Source: Gadus chalcogrammus (lineage: Eukaryota > Chordata > Actinopteri > Gadiformes > Gadidae). Taken from it: a stretch of DNA of 64,000 nt. The notes beneath the pieces were generated by a model, which saw only the letters and a program-made list of their open reading frames with translations, made no database searches and was not told where the DNA came from. Both the position numbers and the translations under genes were made by a program. The stretch spans positions 11,800,151 through 11,864,150 of the forward strand of contig NC_079420.1 of NCBI RefSeq assembly GCF_026213295.1, written 5' to 3'. Shown here piece after piece: positions 40,758 to 52,120 of the stretch (positions within the stretch are counted from its first letter, which is position 1; each line of letters begins with the position of its first letter).

Positions 40758-41201
40758 GGGCCCAATTTTAACGGTCTGAAACGCAAGTGATAAGCGCCAA
40801 ACAGAAGTAGCTTTGTGGGCGGGGCTCTGCCGCTATTGCTATTGTACCGGCAGATAAATTACTCTTGAACCCGACTCAAATCTAAATAGGGTTACCCTGA
40901 GGTAGCCTAATTACCCGTAGGTGTGGTTTTGGTGCAATAAACTAATGAGAGTGCCATCTCCAATCCCCGAGCCATGAGCGCATTTGAACCTGACAAGTTG
41001 ATATTTTGACAGCGCGTTTGCAGTCTCTGATGAGGCAGATGCATGATCACATGAATTTCAAACTTCAAATGGCTCAGTTTATGGCCAAATAATATGGGCT
41101 TGTTCACACATGGAATAGCGTTTCTTCTACAACATCCGAAATACTGAGTCGTCATGTAAATTGAGGCAAAGAAAACTAAACAAACTATGCGGACCTGTGG
41201 G

Positions 41202-44200
41202 AGCAAGGTACGTTTTATTACTCTGTTTTCTGGGAATAATTGACACAAGCAGAAACCAAAAACCAGCCGTTTTTTCGTTTTTTCCAAAAAAACGAAAATC
41301 AAAATTTCAGTTTGTTTATTCGTTTTTTATGTTCTTCTTACCAAAACGAGTTTACCACTCAATATCTGGTTTCCGCCGGTGGGCGGGTCCTCTTGTTGGC
41401 TAGCGTGCTTCATTGCCCTGTGTTCTTCATAATAAAAGTTCTTCCGTTTGATAATGTCGACAAAAATATTACTGTATTATAGACACTAGCAGACACAGAG
41501 GACCACACCACCCACAGTCAAGACTGACACGGCTTCAAATAACAATAATAGTATTCATTATCATTTGAAAATGAGAACTTCTGAAGTTATGATGACTTCA
41601 GTGCAGTTGATGTTTAGCCACAGTTAATACATGCAGAGCAGACCTGCGATCGCTGGCTGCTGATTTCCTCACAGCCTGAGAGCTATGAGGAATACAAGTG
41701 ATCACAACACATTACTGACAGCTGAAAATTGCGCATTTGTTGACCTTTATCCATTTAAAGTAAACAAATTATTTTTTCTTGTTGAAAGATATTTTATATT
41801 GTTTTCATATTATTATTTACTGATGGTGTTTACAGAATGCGAGTGCGTGTTATATTGAAAGCGAGGCTGAGTGTGCCTATGAATATAGCCTAGGCTACAG
41901 TGAGTTTTTTAAGGTGCTGTACAAGCAATTCATATCGTCTACTCTGTACAGTGACAGGGAGTGTAAAGTAACCTACTTCATTCAATATCGAATAGGCTAC
42001 TGTAGCCTACACTATGTACAAATGGTTTTGCTCATGGCAGTTGTGACAGTCATTTTAACGTGTCAGCAGGCAAGCTTCACTCATTCCAGGATGCATTATG
42101 CGTTGTCCTATAGCCTACTTGGAACATGTTTTGGAATGGATCTATAGTAGCGTATAGAAATTTGCTCATAACAGGCCAGCTGGAATACAAAGCAAACTCT
42201 TTGTATTCCAGCTGTTTTTTTGGTGATGTTTTATGATGTTTCAATGTTGCGTTGGTAATGTGTTAGACAGCTTAGATGTTATGTTTTGATTCCTATCCCA
42301 CTCTGTTTAAGTAAAAGTGTGCTACTGCTGCAAAATCTCTTTGCTTTTGTTTTTTTCTTTTCTTTAATGTGTTTGGAAATGACTTTTAATGATGTTAACT
42401 AGATCTCATAACTGGCCAAAAAACATAGAAATTTGTATATACCCTATACCGTTTGACTATAAGACCTCTATAAGAATCTCTATTCATGTAGTCAGTAGTC
42501 AATGATCAAACTAGTAGCATGAAAATGAATTACAGTCCAAGCGGGTTAGGCAAGGCAAGGCAATTTTATTTTTATAGCCCGTTTTTACAAACAGTTTGTC
42601 TCAAAGGGCTTTACATAGCATGAGCATCATGACAACATCCTCTTCCCTTAAGCCCTCACATCGACTGAGTAAAAACTCCCAGGAAAATCAAGGGGAAAAA
42701 TTGCAGTTGGTTCAGACTGGGGGTGGAGCTGTGGAGAATATATGGAAACACAGAGAGACTGCGAGACGCCAAGGCCAAACTACAAGGTGCGAAAGGTGAG
42801 GGGGGGGGGTCTGCCTCTCTGACCCATGGGGAGAGCTGGTTCCACAGTAAAGGAGCCCAGTAACTGAAGGCTCGACTTCCCAGTCTGTTTTTAGAGATAA
42901 TGGGAGTCTCTAACAGACCTGCATTCTGGGAGCCAATAAAAATCTTGGATAAGTCATAATAAAGGTAATGATTCTTTATTGTGCATTTAAAGATGTATAT
43001 TATTATTTGGGGATGACAATGCAAGACTTCCATGAATGTGCATTTGAAGGAGTTTGCTTTGTATTCCAGCTGGCAAATTTCTATAGGCTACTATAGATGC
43101 ACTATATAAAACACGTTCCAAGTAGGCTATAGGACAAAGCATTATGCATCCTTGAATGAGTGAAGCTTGCCTGCTGACATGTTAAAATGACTGCCACAAC
43201 TGCCATGAGCAAAGAGCAAAACCATCTGTACATAGTGTAGGCTACAGTAGCCTATTCAATATTGAATGAAGTAGGTTACTGTACACTCTTTGTCACTGTA
43301 CATAGTAGTCAATATGATTTGCTTGTACAGCATCTTAAAAAACTCACTGTAGCCTATATTCATAGGCACACCCAGCCTCGCTTTCAATATAACACAAACT
43401 CGCATTCTGTAATCACTGTCAGTAAATAATAATATGAAAACAATATAAAATATCTTCCAGCAAGAAAAAATTATCTGTTTACTGTAAATGGATAAAGGTC
43501 AACAGATGCGCAATGCAGGGCTCTCCATTTTTGAATTGAGTTCAGAGTGAGATTTTGTCGGGGGGGGGGGGGGGGGGGGGGGGATATATTAATATGTAAC
43601 TGCATACAAATTTGTTCACAGACATGGTGACTAATGTATGATAGTAGGCCTTATTGGCCCTTAACACTAATATTCAGAAACAACACTGCCTCAAAAGGAT
43701 ATTGGTCTAAGCAACACCAGTAGAGGCGTATACTTTCCCTGAACATTTAAACGTTGCAAACGTGCAAAACATATATTATATTCACGCAGCATTCAGTCCA
43801 ATGCTTAAAAATATATCTGTGGCATTCAGTAGGCCAATGCTGTGGTAAAGTGTGCAAAGTATGAGTATGAATATTTGATGGAGTATGAGTAAGTGTTCCC
43901 TTCTGTTACATAGATAGAACTTTATCAATCCCCTGCAGGAGCTTAACATTGCGCAGGGCTCTCCGTGAGACGCACGCAATTCAACCCATGAACAATCATA
44001 TAGCCTTCAGATTGGACGGTTTGACTTTAGAGTTACCGTCATGTTTTGTGTTTTTTTTTTTACCATTATTGTTTTATAGGGACAAACATTAACACATTTC
44101 TCCTGCAGGGGATTGATAAACTTATATCTATGTAACAGAAGGAAACACTTACTCATACTCCATCAAATATTCATACTCATACTTTGCACACTTTACCACA

Positions 44201-46823
44201 GCATTGGCCTACTGAATGCCACAGATATATTTTTAAGCATTGGACTGAATGCCACATAAATATAATATATGTTTTGCACGTTTGCAACGTTTAAAAGTTC
44301 AGGGAAAAGTATATGTCTCTACTGGTGTTGCTTAGGCCAATATCCTTTTGAGGCAGTGTTGTTTCTGAATATTAGTGTTAAGGGCCCATAATTCCTACTA
44401 TCATACATTAGTCACCATATCCGTGGACAAATTTGTATGCAGTCACATATTAATATATCCCCCCCCCCCCCCCCCCCCGACAAAATCTCACTCTGAACTC
44501 AGTTCAAAAATGGAGAGCCCTGCATTGCACATCTGTTGACCTTTAAACAGATAATTTTTTCTTGCTGGAAGATATTTTATATATTTTTCATGTTATTATT
44601 TACTGACAGTGATTACAGAATGCGAGTGTGTGTTATATTGAAAGCGAGGATGGGTGTGCCTATGAATATAGGCTACAATGAGTTTTTTAAGGTGCTGTAC
44701 AAGCAAATCATATTGACTACTCTGTACAGGGACAAAGAGTGTACAGTAACCTACTTCATTCAATATTGAATAGGCTACTGTAGCCTACACTATGTACAAA
44801 TGGTTTTGCTCTTTGCTCGTGGCAGTGGCAGTCATTTTAAAATGTCAGCAGGCAAGCTTCACTCATTCCAGGATGTATTATGCTTTGTCCTATAGCCTAC
44901 TTGGAACGTGTTTTGAAATGGATCTATAGTAGCCTATAGAAATTTGCCAGCTGGAATACAAAGCAAACTCTCCTTCAAATGCACATTCATGGAAGTCTTG
45001 TATTGTCATCCCCAAATAATGCTGCAATGTAATAATATACATCTTTAAATGCACAATAATGAGTCATTATTTTTATTATGACTTATCAAAGATTTGATAA
45101 GTCACCCCCCCCCCCTCACCTCACCTTTCCCACCTTGTAGTTTGGCCTTGGCGTCTCGCAGTCTCTCTGTTTCCACATATTCTCCACAGCTCCATCCCCA
45201 GTCTGAACCAACTGCAATTTTCCCCCTGGTTTTTCCTGGGAGTTTTTACTCAGTCGATGTGAGGGTTAAAGGGAAGAAGTTGTTGTTATGATGCTCATGC
45301 TAACTGCTAAGCCCTTTGAGGCAAGCTGTTTGTAAAAACGGCCTATAAAAATAAAATTGCCTTGCCTTGCCTAACCCGCTTGGACTGTAATTCATATTCA
45401 TGCTACTAGTTTGATCATTGACTGACCTCATGAATAGTTGCACAGAGGAGATATTATAGAGGTCTTATAGTCAAACGGTATAGGGTAGGCTATATACAAA
45501 TGTTATGTGTTTAGGCCAGTAATGATGAGATCTAGTTAACATCATTAAAAGTAATTTCCAAACACATTAAAGAAAAGAAAAAAACAAAAGCAAAGAGATT
45601 TTGCAGCAGTTGCACACTTTTACTTAAACAGAGTGGGATAGGAATCAGGTTAACAAAACATCTAAGAACATCTAAGCTGTCTAACACATTACCAACGCAA
45701 CATTGAAACATCATAAAACATCACAAAAAAAACAGCTGGAATGCAAAGAGTTTGCTTTGTATTCCAGCTGGCCTGTTATGAGCAAATTTCTATACGCTAC
45801 TATAGATCCATTCCAAAACATGTTCCAAGTAAGCTATAGGACAACGAATAATGCATCCTGGAATGAGTGAAGCTTGCCTGCTGACACGTTAAAATGACTG
45901 TCTCAACTGCCATGAGCAAAGAGCAAAACCATTTGTACATAGTGTAGGCTACAGTAGCCTATTCGATATTGAATGAAGTAGGTTACTTTACACTCCCTGT
46001 CACTGTACAGAGTAGACGATATGAATTGCTTACAGCACCTTAAAAAACTCACTGTTGCCTATATTCATAGCAGGCACACCCAGCCTCGCTTTCAATATAA
46101 CACACACTCGCATTCTGTAAACACCATCAGTAAATAATAATATGAAAACAATATAAAATATCTTTCAACAAGAAAAAATAATTAGTTTACTGTAAATGGA
46201 TAAAGGTCAATAAATGCGCAATTTTCAGCTGTCAAAAATGTGTGATCACTTGTATTCCTCATAGCTCTCAGGCTGTGAGGAAATCAGCAGCCCGCGATCG
46301 CAGCTCCTCTGATGTGAACGCGCACAGAGCGCAGAGTTCAGAGCCGGACAATGATGTCGTAGTAAAGCCCTCAGGTCTACTCTGCATGTATTAACTGTGG
46401 CTAAACATCAACTGCACTGAAGTCATCATAACTTCAGAAGTTCTCATTTTCAAATGATTATGAATACTATTATTGTTATTTGAAGCCGTGTCAGTCTTGA
46501 CTGTGGGTGGTGTGGTCCTCTGTGTCTGCTAGTGTCTATAATACAGTAATATTTTTGTCGACATTATCAAACGGAAGAACTTTTATTATGAAGAGCACAG
46601 GGCAATGAAGCACGCTAGCCAATAAGAGGACCCGCCCACCGGCGGAAACCAGATATTGAGTGGTAAACTCGTTTTGGTAAGAAGAACCAAAAAACGAATA
46701 AACGAACTGAAATTTGGATTTTCGTTTTTTTGGACAAAACGAAAAAACGAAAAAACGGCTGGTTTTTGGTTTATGCTTGTGTCAATTATTCACAGAAAAC
46801 AGAGTAATAAAACGTACCTTGCT
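41202..46823. repeat. 5.6-kb palindrome with self-palindromic arms
   Basis: agcaaggtacgttttattac at 41202 is mirrored by the complement ending at 46823. Matching continues inward (the cactgcatt-type words, the G run at 43560-43582 against the C run at 44460-44478) to a spacer of about 160 bp at ~43941-44099. Both the outer and inner pairs have midpoints near 44015-44021. Within each arm, 41750-42170 is again inverse-complementary to ~43040-43500, and 44530-44960 to ~45770-46200, giving four alternating copies of one block. The right arm lacks about 120 bp (compare 42840-42960). No intact open frame was found. Confidence 0.9.
42540..42850. repeat. Fish repeat block (caaggcaaggcaattttatt), left-arm copy
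   Basis: caaggcaaggcaattttatt then tttatagcccg and an agggctttacata-like motif recall a common fish dispersed repeat. It lies at the centre of the left sub-palindrome. The inverse copy is at ~45095-45385. Confidence 0.75.
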
Positions 46824-47088
46824 AATTAACTCACATCGTTCCTTACCAGTAGGCCTATGCTACATTATCGTTATCAACTTTTGTTCCTATGCATGTGTCC
46901 CACCGTTAATGTACAAATTGCCATGGACTGTATTATGTGTTACGTGTTTAGTTTGCGTGTTTTAACGCACACACGCAAGCCTGCATTCATTCATTCTCAC
47001 TCGCGGTAAAGCAATGTTTCCTCACAATCAGATGGGCCTACTCATCAATCCTAAAAGTTATCGGCTTATACACGATATCGGTGTCAAA

Positions 47089-47278
47089 AAATGTGTTTGC
47101 AGATGCATTGATTTAAATAGCCTACAACTTATTACCGCTGTATCAGCTGTTCTTTCACAAATAATTTAACCAACCATATAATTTGCCCTAAAAGGAGATT
47201 CTGTTTTGGAAGGCTGGGATATAGGGTACTTTGCTCGAGTTTACTATTGTTATTATTATTTTTACGCATGGCATAGCC
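47089..47278. repeat. Dispersed repeat, copy 2 (matches 38764-38940)
   Basis: Same orientation as copy 1, inside the composite insertion, with an extra taatttgccc-containing segment. Confidence 0.88.
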
Positions 47279-47785
47279 TACTTCAGTGTTCATTCATGCA
47301 GCCCGTATTGAAAAATGTTTCCACAATCAACATCATCGTCATATTTCAATTAGGCAAATCGTTCGCATGTTTGTGCTGTGTATAGCCTACTGGTGTGTAA
47401 GCTTACGTTGCGTCAAAATAGCAACACCAACTGCGCTATCCGCTAGTGCACTTAAGACCAGGGGCCTCATGTACTAAGGTTGCGTACGCACAAAAACGTG
47501 GCGTACGTCCTTTTCCACGCTCACGTTCAGATGTACAAAACGTGAAATGACCGTAAAAATGTGCGGTCCCCACGCCAGCTCCAGAGCTGTCGTACGCACG
47601 TTTCTACAGCTATTGTTCCTTTGGAGACACTTAGAGGTGACGCTGGGAAACTGGGAAAAAAGGTGAAAACAATGACTCAGAGTGATTTGCACATCAGAGA
47701 CACACTAATGAACAATTAACACACCTTGCAATTATATGGGTGGCTATAAAAGCATGCGCAATGGATGAAGAAAATTGTTTTAAAA

Positions 47786-47902
47786 ATGGCTGCGTTAGCG
47801 TTGTTAGAGGACATCGCAAATGGTCAAATCCGAAGGGCGCTGGAGACGCCGGGGCCGACGGAGCAATCCGTGCCCTCTCCTTGCTTGTCTATTCAAAAAT
47901 AA
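47786..47902 (+). pseudogene. Truncated Harbinger transposase, N-terminal stub
   Basis: Begins MAALALLEDIANGQIRR, the usual start of HARBI1-like transposases, then runs into unrelated codons and a stop. The DDE catalytic domain has been lost by internal deletion. Confidence 0.78.
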
Positions 47903-47935
47903 AAAATTGAAGTTAATAAACACGAGTCAAAGTCT

Positions 47936-48424
47936 TTAATATCCTGGCATCTTTACGCACGACTTATGTGTATTGCAAGCAGCCAATTGTATGACCAGTA
48001 TAATTACAGCATTTATGACTTCAGCATATTTACCTTGGGGATGATCGGTGTCCCCTTCATGGGCTCCCACCACTCCGGTGAGAGCTGTGTCACCGATCAA
48101 AGCGGCCACTCTCAAATCGAAGGGGGAGAGTTCCCCCACTCCCGTCCCCCCTCCTGTTGCGGTCACGCTTCGGCGGTGGGCAGAAACCCTCCGCTTCACC
48201 TCCACCTTGAGGTCTGACCACTTTTTTTTAATTTCAGAGTGTGTGCGCTGCTGAGACCCCACTGCATTGACGGCCTCGCAAACACGCTCCCACTCACTTC
48301 TCTTTTGTTTTGCATTTATCCCTGTTGACAGGGTTCCAAATAGCATATGCTTGCGCATTTCTACCTCGTGGAGCAAAATCTCGAGCTCGGACTCCGTGAA
48401 GTTTCGTTTTTTGCCTCTGTTCAT
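47936..48424 (-). CDS. Harbinger Myb/SANT-like accessory DNA-binding protein
   Basis: 162 codons uninterrupted. It begins MNRGKKRNFTESELEILLHE and contains a trihelix-like Myb/SANT domain (SEWERVCEAVNAVGSQQRTH, then EIKKKWSDLKVEVKRR). A conserved second block, LSPFDLRVAALIGDTALTG, follows. In autonomous Harbinger elements the Myb-like protein binds the termini and helps the transposase enter the nucleus. Here the partner transposase is deleted, so the element could move only if helped in trans. The decayed homologue at 22335-22790 shares VSAHRR/VTAHRR and the IGDTAL motif. Confidence 0.88.
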   Translation of the reverse strand: MNRGKKRNFTESELEILLHEVEMRKHMLFGTLSTGINAKQKRSEWERVCEAVNAVGSQQRTHSEIKKKWSDLKVEVKRRVSAHRRSVTATGGGTGVGELSPFDLRVAALIGDTALTGVVGAHEGDTDHPQGKYAEVINAVIILVIQLAACNTHKSCVKMPGY

Positions 48425-48757
48425 GGTGCCAGGTGATCGGATTAAGAGGTGAATCTCAGGTCCAGAGGCCTATTTAAATGAAATTGCATATTTAAATGAG
48501 GGCGTGGACAGGGAGGAGTTTGGCACCTCGGCATATGCTCTCAATTCCACGTTGATCGAGATGTACAAAAGAAACGTGCTTGGATCCATGCGTTCGCACA
48601 CTTTGATACATCTGAATTTATTTGTGCGTAAGACAGTTTCTGGGTTTTGGCGTACGCCAAGTTTCAGTATGAAATCCACGCAAGTCTTAGTACATGAGGC
48701 CCCAGGTATATGTCGGTAAGTTGCGCAACTGCTTTATAGGTCTGTAAAGGCTGGTTT

Positions 48758-49976
48758 AAGGCTGGTTTATGCTCGGTTACGTAAGCGTAAGCGCAAGCGC
48801 AAGAGGCCCTTGCGCGCCCTTGCGCCCCCCTTGCGCGACTTCTCACGTCTTGCGTGCGTCGGGTGATTTTTCTAGACTTGCGTCATTTTTTACGTAAGCT
48901 TTTACGCGAGCAGCCCAGCCTGCAAGGCTGTGATTGGTTTGCTGGTCTGGTTACTACTTCCTGTCTGGAGTATCACCCGGCAGGCTCATATACAAAAGCA
49001 TTAACCTGAAGTGAAGTTAACTTTGCTGCCAACACATTATGTCGTTTTAAAATGTAGAGAGATATGCACATTTATACAACCCCAATGATCAACAACTTCA
49101 TCACCCCTGTTCCTCTGTCTGTTGCCATCATTCACTGTGTATGGGGAGAACACGATCTGGCACATAAACAAACCAACGACTCCCACAGACAAAGACGTCA
49201 TTCTCGAGGTCGTCTTCAACGAAAAACTTTCCTCCACATATTACTCCACCTACTGTTCTGGCGGTAAATTGCTTGGCAACACGCGCAACACGCGCAACCT
49301 AAAAGGGAGCATGAATTGCTTTGAGTAAATTTTGCGCAACAACGTAACACCAACGCTGAAGCATGCAGCCGCCTTTATGCTCGGTTACGTAAGCGTAAGC
49401 GCAAGCGCAAGAGGCCCTTGCGCGCCCTTGCGCCCCCCTTGCGCGACTTCTCACGTCTTGCGTGCGTCGGGCGATTTTTCTAGACTTACGTCATTTTTTA
49501 CGTAAGCTTTTACGCGAGCCGCCCAGCCTGCAAGGCTGTGATTGGTTTGCTGGTCTGGTTACTACTTCCTGTCTGGAGTATCACCCGGCAGGCTCATATA
49601 CAAAAGCATTAACCTGAAGTGAAGTTAACTTTGCTGCCAACACATTATGTCGTTTTAAAATGTAGAGAGATATGCACATTTATACAACCCCAATGATCAA
49701 CAACTTCATCACCCCTGTTCCTCTGTCTGTTGCCATCATTCACTGTGTATGGGGAGAACACGATCTGGCACATAAACAAACCAACGACTCCCACAGACAA
49801 AGACGTCATTCTCGAGGTCGTCTTCAACGAAAAACTTTCCTCCACATATTACTCCACCTACTGTTCTGGCGGTAAATTGCTTGGCAACACGCGCAACCTA
49901 AAAGGGAGCATGAATTGCTTTGAGTAAATTTTGCGCAACAATGTAACACCAACGCTGAAGCATGCAGCCGCCTTAA
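48758..49976. mobile_element. Tandem dimer of a 608-bp MITE
   Basis: The unit starting tttatgctcggttacgtaag at 48766 is repeated at 49374, exactly 608 bp on. Copies differ by a few substitutions and one ~9-10-bp indel in a cacgcgcaa repeat. The outer ends ttaaggctgg (48758) and ccgccttaa (49976) are inverse complements. The 66-residue frame on the minus strand in each copy (49037-49237, 49645-49845) resembles no known family. Confidence 0.9.
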
Positions 49977-50164
49977 GATAGCACCATGCATCATTTGCGC
50001 CGTAACACGCCTCTGCTTTTCGCCGACACACCTCTCAAGGCGCTAGTTTAGTGGCGCAGGTTTGCTGCGGGGGGAAATCGGCTTTGCGCCGGGTGCAAAC
50101 TATCAATGATACATGCGATGCGTCGGTGTAAAAAGTAAATTGCGCTGGGTGAAGGATAGGGCCC

Positions 50165-50282
50165 TAGGACTGCTGGGTCAGAGGTTAAATAAACCAGTAG
50201 GACTGCTGACTCAGAGGTTCCGCTGTAACACAGTAGGACTGCTGGACCAGAGGTTCTGTTACTCAGTAGGACTGCTGGATCA
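50165..50282. repeat. Minisatellite, 36-bp unit (middle fragment)
   Basis: Three copies of taggactgctggrtcagag-type units between the composite insertion and the LINE fragment. Confidence 0.9.
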
Positions 50283-50692
50283 GCTCCTGCCTTCAAGTAG
50301 GTGCTTCAGAGTCCATTCCTTCAACCGCAACAGGCTTAAAAACTCCTTTGTACACCAGTCCATTCTATTACTGAACAAATTAGATGACATTCCAGAGCAT
50401 TTATGATTCCATGGGTATTAGTCTTCCTCGTATGTCTTTGTAAATTGCCTTACCTGTCATTTGTGTTTTGTGTATCTCTGGGCTTTGCCATGTCATGTGT
50501 CTGCACTTGTATCTTTCCTGCCAACATCTATGCTTTCCTAATCTGTCATCTGTGCTGCTTGTGTATCGTTGTGCTGTCATTTCATGTGTAATTTGTAATT
50601 TTTCCTGTATGTTCTTAATGTTTTGAGGGGCCTTGAGGGACCCAAAATAAATGCAGTGCCCTACTGACAAATAAAGTAGTATCGTATCGTAT
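50283..50692 (+). mobile_element. 5'-truncated LINE 3' end (CR1/L2/Rex-like)
   Basis: Starts in the last codons of a reverse-transcriptase reading frame (SFNRNRLKNSFVHQSILLLN, stop near 50404), followed by a ~290-bp 3' UTR ending in gtatcgtatcgtatt short tandem repeats. This end structure is typical of CR1/L2/Rex-type non-LTR elements. It interrupts the 36-bp minisatellite. Confidence 0.85.
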
Positions 50693-50734
50693 TAGAGGTT
50701 CTGCTGTAACACAGTAGGACTGCCGGATCCCATA
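50693..50734. repeat. Minisatellite, 36-bp unit (last fragment)
   Basis: The final agaggttctgctgtaacaca unit directly precedes the duplicated FAM3 exon. Confidence 0.85.
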
Positions 50735-51890
50735 AATCCCGGGATGAGAGGATCCACTCTGGAGACTGAGAAGCCGAAGGTTCCTGATGGAGACACCTCC
50801 ACCCTACAGGGCCTCGCTGGCACAGAGACACCATCACCTCCACCTAAACACATGACGCTGCACCGTCACCTCCACCTAAACATGACACTACACAGTCACC
50901 TCCACCTAAATACATGACCATTAACCGTCACCCAAACACATGATAATACACGTCACCTCCATCTAAACACATGACACTACATCCTCTCCTCCACCTAAAC
51001 ACATGACGATACACCGTCACCTAAACACATGACGATACACCGTCACCTAAACACATGACGATACACCGTCACCTAAACACATGACGATACACCGTCACCT
51101 AAACACATGACGATACACCGTCACTTAAACACATGACGATACACCGTCAGCTAAACACATGACGATACATCGTCACCTAAACACATGACGATACACCGTC
51201 ACCTAAACACATGACGATACACCGTCACCTAAACACATGACGATACACCGTCACCTAAACACATGACACTACACCGTCACCTATACACATGACACAAAAA
51301 CCGTCACCTCCACCTAAACACATGACCTTACCCCGTCACCTCCACCTAAACACATGACGATACAAGTCACCTAAACACATGACACCCTAACACTACTAAC
51401 CCTACTACCATAACCCTACTAACCCTAACCCTATCAACCCTACCAGCAGAGTGTTTAGAAAGAATACCCCCGATTTTTCCTCTGAGACTAACTAAGTATC
51501 TAGTCATCTGAGCTGAGCTGATAAGGGTTAATCCGACCCCTCATTTTATCTTAACTCATTCTGAGCTGATCAGGGTTAAACTCACCTTTTGATTCAGAAG
51601 TTGGAAGCGGGATCGTCTACACTTTCTCCCTTAACTACAGGGGGCCAAACTCAACTAGAAATAGGACAACATGGGGTCAGAACAGGCCAGCCAATCAGGG
51701 GCCAGGAAAACATGGGGTCAGAGCAGGCCAGCCAATAAGGGACCAGGATGCACGGCGACATGCTGTGGGTCAGAATGTAGGGGTTGTACCGTCAAGCGGA
51801 ATGCTGTAGGAAGTGTTCTTGATGATGACGAGGAGGAAGAAGGCCACCGGCGTACTGAAGAATCCCTGGAAGCAGAGAGGAGCATCGTTA
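50735..51890 (-). pseudogene. Decayed tandem copy of FAM3 5' exons
   Basis: Three stretches match FAM3 exons in order. 51787-51870 matches the membrane-anchor exon ([10 protein letters not shown], then shifted, with KNTSYSI in another frame owing to a net 14-bp loss). 51595-51620 gives IPLPTSESK against FPATPSQSK. 50740-50825 gives CRVEVSPSGTFGFSVSRV against [16 protein letters not shown], with the second cysteine changed to serine. Flanking intron sequence, including the gcaggccagccaatcagg minisatellite, is duplicated too. Exons for the remaining C-terminal part are absent. It lies upstream of, and in the same orientation as, the intact gene. Confidence 0.85.
50835..51385. repeat. Minisatellite, 26-bp unit
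   Basis: About 18 copies of tcacctaaacacatgacgat then acaccg, nearly identical in the middle of the array. Confidence 0.94.
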
Positions 51891-52120
51891 GCGCCTGTTA
51901 GCATCTGCTAGCGTCTTGCTAGCAGGCTACAATAAGTTGGATGTTACTATCAGCTAGAGAGGAGCAAACAGAAGAGGAGCACTTCTGATCACAAACTGAG
52001 GATCCAGGGTTTTAAAGCAGAGGGTCTGATGAAGTAACGAGGAAGGTGTTGTGCTCTAAGTCCGGCTGGGATATAAAACCTAAGTCCTGTTGTAGCCCAG
52101 CAGTCTGTAGAACCTAAGCC

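Larger units (their letters stand above)
47462..48702. mobile_element. PIF/Harbinger deletion derivative, 1.24 kb, TSD CAG
   Basis: gggcctcatgtactaag at the left and cttagtacatgaggccc at the right are TIRs. CAG flanks both ends (47459-47461 and 48703-48705). It retains an apparently intact Myb-like gene (47936-48424, minus) and only the start of the transposase gene (47786-47902, plus). Confidence 0.93.
40758..50164. mobile_element. 9.4-kb composite insertion with gggccc termini and TAG duplication
   Basis: TAG occurs at 40755-40757 and 50165-50167. The left end is gggcccaattttaacg, and the right end read inward is gggccctatccttcaccc. On both sides the 36-bp minisatellite resumes in phase, so exactly this interval was inserted. 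A 3-bp duplication suggests a PIF/Harbinger-like mechanism, though TAG is not the classic TWA. Inside are the 5.6-kb palindrome, a Harbinger deletion derivative, a dispersed repeat and a tandem MITE dimer. No transposase for the outer element is recognised. Confidence 0.75.

Noticed and set aside
49037..49845. Identical 66-residue frames as a duplicated small gene
   Set aside because: They are parts of a tandem MITE dimer, with no homology and no supporting signals.
40758..50164. Endogenous retrovirus or large DNA virus insertion as an explanation of the 9.4-kb block
   Set aside because: No LTRs, primer-binding site, gag/pol motifs or viral genes were seen. The termini and 3-bp duplication fit a DNA transposon better.
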